A DNA stretch of 64,000 bases from Combretum micranthum. Its lineage: Eukaryota; Streptophyta; Magnoliopsida; Myrtales; Combretaceae. The stretch lies in the NCBI GenBank assembly GCA_024138025.1, contig JAMXBD010000816.1, positions 248,001-312,000 on the forward strand, given 5' to 3'. Position 1 is the stretch's first letter; every line of letters begins with the position of its first letter. Of the stretch, positions 1 to 12,466 are shown in pieces. The translations under genes were made by a program, and so were the position numbers. Under the pieces are notes generated by a model. It did no database searches and was not told where the DNA came from. It saw only the letters and a list, made by a program, of their open reading frames with translations.

Positions 1-1648
1 GAGGCATTATTAAACAGTTATTCCTTGTCTTCTATATAAACTAGGCTTTCATCTTCTCCAAAATCATTTTTAAACCTAGAAAATCCTCTCTAAAAGTTTG
101 CTAATGTCCATTGGAGTTAGAGGAGATCAAAGATTTTGGATCAGGTAAGCAAATCTAAACAAGATCCATTAAGATTATAAGAATTGGTGATCGTTTTCCT
201 CAAATCTCTTTTCGTTTTGAAGGAGCTTTTATTGGAGCAAACCCTAGTTCTATGTAAGATCTGATCTTTTGGTGATCAACAAAGGGTTTAAGGATCTAAT
301 CACGGTAAGTTTATCTTTACAAACCTAGATCTATCATAGATGTAATTTTGATGATACATGTTTGTTTTTGTTGATTTGCAAAATTAGAGTTTTTGGAGTG
401 AGATTTGTTTTATTGGAATTTTGAGGAAATTAACCGAGGAAGAAGGTGCTATTTGGAGTTTCCTTAAAAGGTTAGGTTTTTAGAGAAATTAGATATGTTA
501 GATTTTGTTTTCATATTGAAGTTTTTAATTGTTTCTGTTCATATTATATTATTAGGAGGTTTGGAGATTGTGGGTTATTGTTAAGGGAGATTGCAATTTT
601 GAAGATTTGTTCCCGAAATTGGAAAGGTACGACCATTCCTTTTTTGCTATATATGCTTGCAGGCTTAGTATTATGTTTGTTTTTTTGTAGGAACAGATTA
701 ATAATCAATCTAAATATATTCGACTTAAATAATTTGTCTACTGGGTGTGTTTAGCTATGACCCGTAAAGACCTGGCAGATAGTGATACTGGTATGGTACC
801 CTAATGATCCATGTTGTTGTTGCCCCCTGTAGAGTTGCACTTGGAAATGATTCTGATAGATTTAGGTGACTTGGCAGCATGGCCGCCGGTGTTTGGGGAT
901 TACCCGTTCACCAATATATGTATATAATTACCTATTTTCAAAAATTGGTTGATTTTTAAGATTCTGAGTTACTCCAAGTTTGGGATTAGGGATTCATAGT
1001 TCTGAACTGTATTGTTTGGCTAGTTTAATAAAGATAATAATCCAATTGGTTGCATCAGAATAAGTTGCATATTATATATCTATTGCGTGTGCATATACAT
1101 TTGTTTTGTGGTTTGCGGTACTGGTGTTTCGCTCGTTCCTTTCATTATCAGATACAGGTGAAGATGACATAATATATGATATATCTAGATATGATCTGTA
1201 TATAGATTAAGGGGATGTCGATAGTGTTCCAGACTACCCTACTGAGGAATAGATTCAGATACAAGATTAGGAGAAATTAATTTTTAGATCTTTTGTAGAA
1301 TTTGGAATAATGTTAAGGATTTTATATTTTTTGAAAGACTTTGGATTTTTATGTTTTTTAATATCTTTTAAGGATCTGAAGGATTATTATATAATAAGTG
1401 GAGTTAGAATTATCTTAAACTTGGTTAGCCTAGGTTTATGCCAACTTTGTTATGTTAAACAGGATCTTTTGAAGGATTTTATTTATATATTATACAAGTT
1501 TTGAACCTTCTGATGTACCATCTTTGAGAGTTTATGGAGATTATATTATATGTTTTTATATTGTGGATTAGATTGTTATAGCCTTTGCGTGTCTTATAAA
1601 GAGAGGACACATGGCGGGTTGTAATTGCCAACAGGTTGAGACGTTACA
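1..1648 (+). repeat. Family X LTR, 3' part (copy X1)
   Basis: This is the 3' part of a gypsy-type LTR that begins left of the window. It aligns by eye with complete copies at 52643-54592 (plus) and 33852-35671 and 39011-40819 (minus). Shared landmarks are a TATA-like stretch near 36-45, a splice-donor-like GGTAAGTT at 304, and a pyrimidine tract with CAG at 1149-1151 followed by GGTGAAGATGA. The 3' end has GGACACATGGCGGGTTGT and finishes with GTTACA at 1648; other copies end GTGTTACA or GCATTACA. No tRNA-Met primer site follows 1648, so this is a solo LTR or a 3' LTR, not a 5' LTR. Confidence 0.75.
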
Positions 1649-3465
1649 CATGCTAAGTCCAATCGTAATGCAACATGTCTTCCTTAAAATCTGCAACATA
1701 AGACACAAAATAAAAGAAAAGGATTAAAGAATCATCTATGCATTAGAAAAATTTCATTAAGGGTAATTTAACCAAATCTAATATATGTCTGCTTATCAGA
1801 TATGGCTGAAGATTCAAGGATGATGAGAAGATGATTAAAATATGGTTCCATGGCACTCAAGAGATTGAAATATTGTATGTTCCTTCCACCAACTAAATAC
1901 TCTTCCAGAAAGTAAACATTATGGGACTACTCACCAATGACAAAGAGTAAACTAAAATAACAAAAAAGTTTCCACCTTTTTATTGATTAAAAATAAAACA
2001 GATAACTAAAAGCCCATGCGCAAAAAAAAAAAAAAAAGAAAAATCTATTTTATATAAATTTATGCAGCTAAATAAGAAAATGAATAATTTCATGCATTTT
2101 TAAAAATAAAATTTGCGAAAACTTATAACATATGGAAATAAAACTCCAAAACTAAGTGAGTTTATGAGCACATAAATATTAACATCCAATATCTTTTCTT
2201 CTCTAATATTTATTTATTGGATAGTTTCTTTTTATTTGTTAACAAATGGTTCGAAAGTAAAGCAAATCTATATCAACCTAATAATACACATGATAGTAGA
2301 TAGTGAACCCAACTTCATATTCTAAGGCCTTTGAAAAAATCCCTTCTAATATATTAGAAAGGAGTTAAAAATGTCTCTTAATAAATATTTTACCCATTAG
2401 ATAATGCAATTTAAAAGAGACTCTTTAATATAAGTTGACAAACAGTAGAGTTCATAACCTAATTTCATTTAAAACAAAAAACAAAAATCTTTTCATCCTT
2501 GATGTCAAAATGAAAAATATGAAAAAAAAAACTATATCCACATCATGACTTAGAACTAATGAACAACAAAGGCTGTGGTTTTTTTTTTTTCTATGGAAAT
2601 GATTTCTTTTTTTTTATATTTGTTACAATATAAAACTTTGTTCTTGAAAATGTATAGGAACATTGCACTAAAGCAAAGTTGTTCCTTGAAAAATTAAAAA
2701 AAAATGAAAAAGAAAAATAAGAGAGAATCTTTCACATGAAAATGCTTTTAACTAAACTACTTTCCCAATTCTTCATTTTTGATGTAATAGAGAAAGAGAG
2801 AGTAGTTGCAGTTTCAAATTGATGCGGCGGAAGAAATGGCAAGCAGTGACCAACATTGATGTATACCGGCCTTTGGAATATACACCACACGACTTTGCTT
2901 TTCTTTTGAATTTTTATAATTTTCATTTTAGAGTTTCAATATCTTTTATTGCAAATTGAATGTCTTTTAATAGGATGTCAGTTTCATAGGATTTAATGTC
3001 TTTTAATAGGATGTCAATTTTAGTTTTTCCTTTTAAAAGCTATTTAATTTCATTTAATAGGTTTTAGTCTTTTTTCCAGCTATAAGACCTACGCGTATGA
3101 AAGATAGATAATTGATTATTGAATACAATTTCTTTGAACATATTTTGCGCTTTATCCTAAAATTCGAATCTTTTGTGTAGGATTTCGATTTTTGATGCCA
3201 AATACCTAGGTATTCACAAAATCAATAGAATTTGAAGATCACAATCCAGCAATCGTGTACGATTCAATGGTCTTGCGATAAACCTTTTCGTATTGTGCTG
3301 CTTTAGATGGATACTAGAGCCATTTCATTCCTGGAGTAATAATGCTGCTTCATAGACAACCAAACTAGTGATGTGTGGATGAGATCTATGATTATGATGA
3401 TCTAGATTATGGATCAAACAAATTATTGATGAAGGGATGGGTGCAATGGAGCACGGACTTAGTGG
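1649..3465. other. AT-rich stretch without a recognisable gene
   Basis: I see no convincing coding region. There are A- and T-tracts (about 2022-2042 and 2580-2590) and a short near-direct repeat: TGTCTTTTAATAGGATGTCA occurs near 2960 and again near 2998. The part from about 3060, with a TATAAGACC word and then GAATACAATTTCTTTGAAC, resembles the end of a retrotransposon LTR, but no boundary could be fixed. Confidence 0.5.
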
Positions 3466-3896
3466 ATGGTACATCGGATTATAGAGACAATGGAGATTAT
3501 GGTGAATCATAATAGAGATAAGAACCCTATTCCTAATCCGATGCTTGATGTTGATTTTGAAGAATCAAATGAAAATTCTTCATCTATTGGTGAGGGCTAT
3601 TATGAAAGTGAAGAAAGGAGGATGAAGTTATGTTTAAGGTTGATGGAGGACTGATCTTTGATGCTTTTGAGGATGAGGTAGAGGATGACTTTTCTTTTGT
3701 TGATAAGGAGAAGGATGATGAACCTATGTTTAAACCTATGGGCGATGGAGGACCTATCTTCGACACTGAGTACGATAGAAAGGATGAAAATTTCAAGCTT
3801 ATTAGTGTTGGTGCACTAATTTTTTATTTTTATACTAATGAACAGGAAATTGTGTTAGGAGAAAATAAAGAAATGTTGACAATTGAGGAGATCGTT
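3466..3896 (+). pseudogene. Acidic retrotransposon-type linker fragment, cut by T1
   Basis: Two overlapping reading frames (3466-3654 and 3630 onward) encode a very acidic polypeptide with a repeated pattern: DGGLIFDAFEDE, then DEPMFKPMGDGGPIFDTEYD. Similar acidic 'PIFD' linkers occur near the gag-pol or pol tail of plant Ty3/gypsy elements. I infer that origin from composition and pattern, not from a catalytic motif. The frame is abruptly replaced at 3897 by the terminus of a family T LTR (TGTCACACCCC), so the fragment predates that insertion. The flank TCGTT (3892-3896) should recur at the far end of that element, but I did not find it. Confidence 0.35.
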
Positions 3897-4725
3897 TGTC
3901 ACACCCCAAAGGGTACCCAAAACGTAATAGTCCGCCGCATGCCAAACGAGACTTATGAATCACTATCACAGTCATTCAAAAGTCTTGTGTTAGTATGCAA
4001 AGCGTTCCCTTATGATAATAGAATATATAAACAATTGGAGATAGATAATTCAATTTGATAGGATAAGCATAAAAACATAAACCACAGATATCTCAAGATC
4101 AGTTACAAAGAATTAAGGGGCATTCCCCCGCTACACAACAGTCTAGGTATTATCTTTTAGGAAAAACCCGATCGTTTTAAGGTTTATTACTAAAGACTAT
4201 ACAAAACTAATCATAAACTGCTAAGAAGATAACTCCTAGTTTCGCATTACTTGATTTGGCCAGGTCCGGAGACGCAGCCATATGTACGAAAACCGCATTA
4301 GAAAGAATCTTTGGGGGTATAAGTTGCACTAGCTTAGTGAGTTTCACTTCCCAAAATTAAATACTCAGCAAACAATATATATTAGGCAAGTTATATTAAC
4401 AACCATATGAAATGCACAAGCACGTGAACAAGCAATACATAAGACTTTCTGGGAGTCCTATGTTGAATGGATTTACGCCCTCCATTCAGGATTAGGTGTT
4501 TCAGGCCCATACGACCATAGATTTCAATTTTTCTCATTTATAATGTGATTGATACAGGTGCCCACCCATACGCAATTTGTAGTTGATAAAGTGCCTACAC
4601 CACTACTATTTTAATTCCGGCCAATACGGCAACATTCGAGTTTACAGGCCTCTCGCTGCCCAGCTACTATGCCTTCTGCCCACGAAGGTATAATAGCTTA
4701 TGCAATGTGACTCAACATATGGTAT

Positions 4726-6251
4726 TGTTGATTTCTCTCAAGAGATGATTTTGATGATAACAAAAAGAGTTAAATGTTTCTCATATAATTTGTTTAAGTG
4801 TGCAGCAATGAATGTTAGCAATATAGAATCATATCAGAAAGTTTATCAGAAGGATAAATGTTTTTTAAGCATGATAATACATCAGAAGGTAACTCAGAGA
4901 CTTGGACATAGAGAGAATAACTTTTCAGAAGGAAACTCAGAAGGTACATGAACTGCACAAAATCAAGTGAATTCAAACGTGATTCAGATTTTGAAGACCT
5001 AGCTCCAAATGTTGAGTATAAATTGGGTGTTATACTCAATGTGTTCCACAAAGTTGGATTAAATCCATAGGGCTTATTTTTTAAAATAATTTGAAGGAAC
5101 ACGAAAATTCTGTCGAAGGAAATAAACGTTCAATTTCAAGAAGCTAAATCTGATTTTTATCAAAAATAAATTTTTAAGGAGCAAGTTAGTTTGTGTAATG
5201 AGAAGGATTTACAAAGTCAGAATTTTATGGATTATGTCCAAATTATTCACGCAAAACAAGAAGATGAGCATGAACAGTGGATAACGTGTAGTAATTCAAC
5301 ACGGTCAAGTTCAAGTCCGATTTTCCAGTTTTTAGATAACCATATCAGTTGAAAGATATTTATATTATCATCTGAAGCTGGATTATGAAGATAAATTCAA
5401 GATTTCAAATTCAAATTAAGTCAATTGAAGATAAGTTGAAGCTGATATCTCGAAAGTAAACAAGATGATCTTTCGGACGGAAAATCTGGTAGAATTAATC
5501 CATTGATTGTCTAGCCGTTGCAGTTGTGAGAATAAAAAAAAAAAAAAAAAGAAGAACGAGGCAAAGACAGAAAAACTCAGAACAACAAGAACACGAAAAC
5601 TCAGAAAGTTCAAAAAGCATTCATACGAAAACTGTTAAATTTTACTGTTCATTGAGCAAAAAGTTTAGGAAACTCAAATTTTATATTCCTCTTGATTTGA
5701 TTTTACTCTTTGTCAGTTGAGAGTTACAAGTAGGCTTAGTTGATTGATTGTTTGTGAGAATCAAGCTAAGTGAATTGTAGCCAAAAGATTGGCAAATACT
5801 TCTTGTAACTTCTTTGATTTGATTGGATAGTGGAACATAACCGGTGAGGAGTACCGGGACCTGGCTTGGAGCTAGAAGAGAGGATTGACGCACAAGGTGG
5901 AACCTCTATACATTGATTTGCAATCTCTTCTCCTTATCTCTCTTTATTTTCGAATTTAATTATTTATATTTTATATATGTGTTATTTACTCAGAAAGTTA
6001 ATCAGAGAGTAAATTGTTAACATTTTTCTTACTTAGAGAGTTAAGCAGAAGGTTTACAATTTTGAAAGTGTTGTTTCAATTTTAATCCGAATTTTTCTTT
6101 AAAGCTTTTATTTGTCAAGATTATTATCTTAAGAAAGTTTTAAAGCCATTTTAGTTGAATAACCAAGTGGAGTGAAATTTTTTTAAAATTTTGAAAAGCA
6201 AATTAGATAACCAATTCACCTCCCCTCTTGGTTATCTTTTCGGGACCAACA
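4726..6251 (+). repeat. Left LTR of the SIRE-like copia element
   Basis: This LTR is 1,526 bp, starts TGTTGATTTCTC and ends GGGACCAACA. It matches the right LTR (18034-19557) almost base for base with scattered substitutions and small indels, which suggests fairly recent insertion. It contains several copies of the word CAGAAGG (near 4846, 4883, 4929, 4939 and 6052), an A-tract near 5530, and a T-rich zone before the end. The LTR promoter should lie here, but I could not place a TATA box with confidence. Confidence 0.93.
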
Positions 6252-6253
6252 AT

Positions 6254-6265
6254 TGGTATCAGAGC
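6254..6265 (+). other. Primer binding site (initiator tRNA-Met)
   Basis: TGGTATCAGAGC, the standard plant complement of the initiator tRNA-Met 3' end, lies 2 bp after the left LTR end. It fixes both the LTR boundary and the plus-strand polarity. Confidence 0.95.
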
Positions 6266-6301
6266 AGTGTTCTTATATTTTTTTTTAAGTGATCTTTACA
6301 A

Positions 6302-9300
6302 ATGGCTGATAACAATATTGCTATTACCGAGCTCCATATTTTGATGGAACAAACTATCTCTACTGGAAAATGCGTATGTCCACTTATATAAAAGCTAATG
6401 ACTATGGTTCTTGGCAGGTAATTGCTTTTGGAGATTCACAAGTGACATTGACTTGATGATGCCAACTTCAATGATGAGGAATTAAAGCTCATTGAGAAGA
6501 ATAATAAGGCTAAGAATCTTTTCCTCACCACTATAGCTCCTTCTGAATTTTATTTAATTTCTTCTTGTGAAACTGCAAAAGACATTTGGGATACCTTATC
6601 CAAAACTTATGCATGAACTAATACTATTAAGGAAACAAAGATTAATTCCTTGTTACAACAATATGAATTGTTTAAGATCAAACCTGATGAGAAAATCAGA
6701 GAAGCTTTTAATTGTTTTACTACTGTAACTAATGAACTGACTTCTCTTGGAAAGAAAATGGATGATTATGATTTAGTCAGGAAGATACTTAGAATATTGC
6801 CAAAGTCATGGGATGCTAAAAAGATAGCAATTGAAGAAGCCCAAGACCTGAACAAGCTAACTCTTAGTCAACTAAGGGAGAAATTACTAGCCTATGAGTC
6901 ACACATTAACACAATTGAGGAAGCAGAAGAAGTTCAAGAGCAATAGCATTCAAAGCAAGAAAAGTCACAAATGATGAAACTGATTCAGATGATGACAACA
7001 TTGAAGAAAGTGTTGGCATGCTTGCAAAAAGATTGAGCAAGTTCTTTAAAGGTAAGAAATATAACAATTTCAATAAAACTAACAAATCAAGTGTAAGAAA
7101 GAATTACAAAGAAAAGGAAGAAAAGAAAGAAAAAAAGGAAATCGTGTGTTACGAATGCAAACAACCTGGTCATATCAAGTACGAATGTCCTATATTGAAG
7201 AAGAAAATGAAGAAATTCAAGAAGAAAAGTCGTGCTATGATGGCGACATGGAGTAATCTTGATGAATCAGAAGGTGAATCAGAGGATACAAGTGACAACG
7301 AAGAAGAAGCGAATCTGTGCTTGATGGCTGCATCTGAGGTACATTCTGATTCCGATGAAGATATTAATGAAAATGACATTTATTCCGAAATGAAAAAGTT
7401 ATTTAAGGCATTAAAGAAAGCAGATTTAAAAATCATGAAATTAGAAGTAGAAAACAAAGCTCTCAAAAACGAAAAGGACGTTTTGCGTCAAACGAACAAA
7501 CTTCTCATTGATGAAAATGATATTTTGAAAAATGACAATGAGAAATTGTTTGTCAAAACTGATGGTGTCAAGAAAGAAAATGAAGTTTTGAAAACCGAAA
7601 TCAAGGACTTAAAAGGTAGAGTCGAAGATTGTCACTCCCTGAGGGGTACCCTAAACGTGGCAGTCCGCCATACACAATACTAAAGCCTAGGAATGACTAC
7701 CTTAGTTATGCAAAGGCTTCCATATTATGTACAAGGCGTACATCACAACCAAGGGGACGCATCGGAGTAGCGCAATTTACATTGATAATAAATAAGTAAC
7801 AAGGCAAAGAGAATACTTAATATAAAAGATAAGCATATCACAATTCAATTCTTAAGGCATATTATTCTATTATCTTCAAATAAATATACGTCCCTAATCA
7901 TATAGGTTATCACATATAAAGAACCTACAAAATTTCTTCATCGTATGATTCCATATCCTTAATCTTCCGTCCATGACTTCCTTAATGTCATGATCCTCAA
8001 ATTTAATCCACGAATACACCTGTTTCAACAAATCTATAGGGTATAAGCTACAACTAGCTTAGTGAGATATTCCTTTTCATTCGCACCATATTTTCAAACA
8101 AGTTTATTTATTTAATCACACATATGCTATGTATACAATGCAACAATCACATGATTACGCGAATATATATAGTCATCCGGAAACCATATATAGAACGGAT
8201 TTACCCCTCGTATCAAAGGTTAGGGAATCGGGTTGAAGGTCCTCGACCTTCTACTGCTAGTCCCCAGGTCCTCACCCACAGCGTTCGGTTGGCTCGGCTC
8301 GAACCTAGAGTCGCTTTCCCCGAGCGATTTGGATTCTCCAGGAAGGAACATGGCCCGTGGCACGCACGATCACAGCCAATCCAACTCTACGCGTAGGAGT
8401 AGCAGCCTTCCGAAATAGATGTGACTCGATGGATACTATGCGTGAACGTTTTATTGTTCTTAGGTCAAACCTTATTAAGGTTTATTAGGGGCGATCAAAC
8501 AATTTAGCCACAATAAACAATCATACAAGTAAGTAAACAAAATTATTTAAACAAGCAGTTCGAAATTGCGATATTCTTAATTCTCATTTCACGCATAAAC
8601 ATAGAATCACATAATCCCGAAATCCCCACATATATTCGTTTTTATCTTTTCTTAGTACACTAATGCTACTACATTACAAGCACCAGCAAGGTAACGAAAT
8701 TAGAAGGAATAACTCACTCGTCCATTTCGCTATCTTCTTAGTCGTAGTAATCCTCGGGTAGGGATATTCTCGTATCCTTCGTCACCTAGACAAAAGAAAT
8801 ACCCGGGATAAGTTTCATGAATTTCTATTCTTGGAGATTCTAAACTTTACTTAAAATCGCGGTAAAATCGTATAAGAAGAAATTCCAACTTAAAATGGCC
8901 ATAACTTGCTCATTTTAACTCGGAATTTCGCATATGATATACCGTTTTCTGCCTATTCGAAAAGTTCTATCCATTTCTAAACTTATCTTGTCATAAAAGG
9001 TCATTTGGGTTTGAAAACGTCAGGTGCAGATTTAAAACGAATTTTCTAAACTTTTGCAAAATCCATTTTCTAACTCAACTCTATTTTAAAGAAAATCCTT
9101 TTGTAACAATATAAATATATTTTTGATAAACACATTTGAATATATAGGTATGCTCACTTTATATGCAAAATCCCAATGGTAGTGTCTCAACAATTTATTT
9201 CATAAAACAATTTATTTAAACCTTAGTTTTGAAAATTTCCTTTCAAGTATCTAAAGAAACTTTATATTTTTCCTAGGTTGTTATAAATGAGTATATTCTT

Positions 9301-12300
9301 ATTTTATTTTCTTCATTTCTTCTTCCAAAACAAGTTGAATTTTTCCTTAATCCTTTAGTCTTGTATTAAATTTTCCTTCTAGTGATTAAAGTTCAAATTC
9401 ATCAAAAGTATATTAAGTTGATAAAAACCTTTTTATAAATTTTTGTATTTAGGATGGTTTTTAGAAAATGAATCTTGTCTTCTTATATTTATTCCTAAAA
9501 TATAAGCTTTTGCTTTCTAAAACTTGTTCTTTCGTTTCTTTGAAAAGAATCATCTTTATTGATAAAATCCATTATTGCTAACCTTACTTTATTTATATTC
9601 TTTTGAAAACAAGTTCTTTCTTTTAGAATTTAAAAATCATTACTTTTCCTAAGTGGGTTCCTTATGAGTTGATTTTTATATTAACTTGAAAACTAGTTTG
9701 TTCCTTAGTTTTAGAAAAGAATTTAAGTCTCAAACTTTCAATATGAACGATTTATTTTTCTAAAAACTTGGATTACCATAAAATACAAGGAAAACATTTA
9801 TTTCTTACGTTTTCTTGATAAATCTATTTTTGTTATTTAAGAAAACTTGTATTATTCTATTTCTAGGTTGTTGATAATAACTTCATGTTTTTGTGGTAAA
9901 TCATATAATTGGAAACTTAGCTTTGAGCTCATTTAGTAAAACAAGATTCTATTTTTAGACTAGTTGAGACATTAACATTATGCAAATGCAAGTATCATGA
10001 GCATATAAAATAATAAGAACATAAGAAAATACTAAAAATAATTAATGAGCAAGAAAATAAAATTTCAAGCATTGGGAACCTTAGCTTCATCAAGGAATCC
10101 CGATCAACTATTGGAGCCTTAGCTTTATCAAGGCGTCCCGGAACTAAGAATGGACTAGTCCCGAAAAATTTAAAGAGAATAAATAAAAGATTGTTTTGAC
10201 TTGATATGGACAAGTCTAAGACTAGAAAGACTAGTCTTAATATCAACACAAAATAAATAAATTGCATAACTTGAAAATAAATAAATAACAAATGAGCTTA
10301 TATGCTCTAAATAAATATATATACATAATATACATAATACTATATATAAGCAAATAATCACAATAATAATAACAACATAATAAAATAGGAAGCTTATGTA
10401 CAAGAACAAAACATGAACATGTTGTTGCTTTTACTACTTATATGAGTTTCAAAACAACACCATAGTCATGTTAAGTTACATGACATGGATGAATAATAGA
10501 TGGAATAAATATTTACCTAAGGTATGTAAGAGGTATGAAGGTGGTAGATGAAATGGGTATTATGTGAGTAGTAGTATGTAATAGATAGTTTATGTATAAG
10601 GAATGATTTTTGTGAGAAATTGGTTTGAAAGAGTTTTGATAGAGAGAATTCTTGAAGAGAGAATTTGTGGAGAGATTTTGAGAGAGTTTTGGTAGTGAAA
10701 TGAATTGTGTGAAAGAATGAAAGAGGAAGGGGGTATTTATAGAATTTTTGGAGTGAATTTTTGATGTAATTAAATAATTTGAAAAAGAAAAATAAATGGA
10801 TGCAAGAGGGGAGGGGGGCGCCGGTTTTGAGCTTTAGAGGGGAGAGAAATTGTTTTTATTTTATTTGTTTGTGTAATAAAGAAGTAATGTGTAAAGTTGA
10901 TGTGAATAAAGTGTATTGGAAATGAAAAAAGTAAGAAAATAGATATGTAGGTGTAAGAAATAGGTGTAAGAAAAAGTAGAGATAGGTGAATAGTAATGAA
11001 TAGTAGAAAAGTACAATAGTAGACTAGACAATTAAAGTACCGGTAGTAATAAAAATACGTGTAATAATGCGATATCTGTAATTTTTAGCTACCGAAAAAT
11101 TCCAAAACTGATATTTTTGGAATCCTTGTATTTTTACGAGTCTATTGGTATAAAGAATATTTTTAATATTCCAAGCTCCGGGACACGCTTTTCGAGAACC
11201 GATCCCGTTTGGGTCCGAAAGTCACTCAAAATTCGTGAATCTGATATTTTTATGTTACCCTACGTTATTACGAACTATTCTAGGCCATTAACTTAATTTC
11301 GTTTTCTAGGGTTTGAACGCGGGATTGCCGGATCTTAAACACTAGGGTTCGTTGTAGGCTTGTTGACTTTTAGGGTTCCGTTTTGATTTCCGATTTTACT
11401 GAGTTATTCGTAAGATCGTATAATTTTTGAGTTTTGATCGTTTTATATTTCTAGCTCGACGTCTGTGGTTTATCTTATTTTATTCGTGATTATTTATTTG
11501 TTTTTAGTTCTCGGGATTTTTAACCGAGTCTAGGTTTATGAGTTGACTCAATTTGACTTTTGTGGAAAATTTGGATTTTGTGATTCTAAAATTTTACTGA
11601 AGGAATTAGGATTTTATTATCTCGTTGTTAAGCGGTATTTGGATCTATTGTTTCGATTTGCGTTTTAGGAATTGGGTAGATTATTTAATCGACGTACGGA
11701 CGTTGATTATATCGGTAATTGGACTTTATATTTTGTTTCAGGGGTTCGTGTTTTCTCAAGATTGAGAAAACTCGTTTTTGTTCTTATTTGGAATTAAGTT
11801 TTATCTTGGTTCAATTTTTAGGGTTTCGTTTCCAGTGTTTTGACTCGGTCTAGAATTTGGTTTTTATCTTGAGTCGATTTTTGGGGTTTAAATTTCTAAC
11901 TTTTTAGGATTATTTTCTATAAATTATGAAAATTTTTGGGGGTTTACAAAGATCTTTCTCAATCAATCAAAAACACGTTCAACAAATTTAATGAAAGTGA
12001 TAAGAAATTGAATATGTTAATTGGAAGTCAAAGACCGTCTTTTATCAAACATGGGTTAGGATATGAATCTGGAAATTCATCAAACAATTCGAAAAAGACG
12101 ATTTTTGTGAAAGAAAATAAACCAGCGAACAACCAAGCTTCTGTTCATAACGAGCAAGGCAAGAACAGTAACAGCAGAAGGAACATCAGAAGGTATGTTC
12201 AACCAAGCTATCCTAGCAGAAGGTACATCAGAAGGTACAGGTATGCATATAATGATTATCCAACACATCATAACTATAAAAAGGGAAATCAAAGGTATTA

Positions 12301-12463
12301 TCAACAACCATATGCATGCTCATTTTGTAATAAAATAGGTCATATTGAAAAATATTGTTTCTACAAAAGAAACAAGCTCAGTACACATCAAGTTAAGAAA
12401 CAAGATAAGACGAGCTTGACTTATCAATGCAAGCCCAAGTTTGTTTGGGTTCCTAAAAAGGTT
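6302..12463 (+). pseudogene. gag of the SIRE-like element (broken, with nested LTR)
   Basis: gag forms the nucleocapsid particle around element RNA. The ATG at 6302 is about 36 bp after the primer site. The N-terminus (6302-6950) matches the copia gag UBN2-type fold: a YWKMRM word, then the IWDTL word of this family, then LRILP and a KLTLSQLREKLLAYE segment. A CCHC zinc knuckle, CYECKQPGHIKYEC, lies at about 7147-7190, followed by a Lys/Glu-rich coiled-coil-like stretch (about 7380-7620). The frame is split at 7629 by the family T LTR and resumes in the same frame after 11953. A second CCHC knuckle, CSFCNKIGHIEKYC, lies near 12316-12360. Breaks are frameshifts near 6330 and 6450, a TGA in the TYA word near 6614, a frameshift near 6944 and a terminal TGA at 12464-12466. 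Confidence 0.88.
7630..11948 (-). mobile_element. Solo LTR of family T (copy T2) nested in copia gag
   Basis: A 4,319-bp insertion starting TGTCACTCCC and ending GGTTTACA (plus strand), flanked by the 5-bp duplication AAGAT at 7625-7629 and 11949-11953. It has no gag or pol coding capacity, so it is best read as a solo LTR left by LTR-LTR recombination. Orientation is minus, inferred from T1, whose polypurine tract is visible. It shares with the other T copies the opening GGGTACCCTAAACGTGGCAG, a 'CAGTCCGCC' word, the TTCCAACTTAAAATGG block near 8885 and an AACTGATATTTTTGG-like block near 11107. Short ORFs inside (8124-8396 and others) look fortuitous. Confidence 0.9.
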
Positions 12464-12466
12464 TGA

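Noticed and set aside
6254..6265. Possible tRNA-Met gene
   Set aside because: Only the 12-base primer complement is present, with no cloverleaf around it.
8124..8418. Overlapping ORFs in a GC-richer patch of T2
   Set aside because: They lie inside a solo LTR. The same patch in T4 (about 59000-59110) does not keep the frame.
12080..12307. Minus-strand ORF in gag
   Set aside because: Shadow of the Arg/Tyr-rich gag segment on the plus strand.
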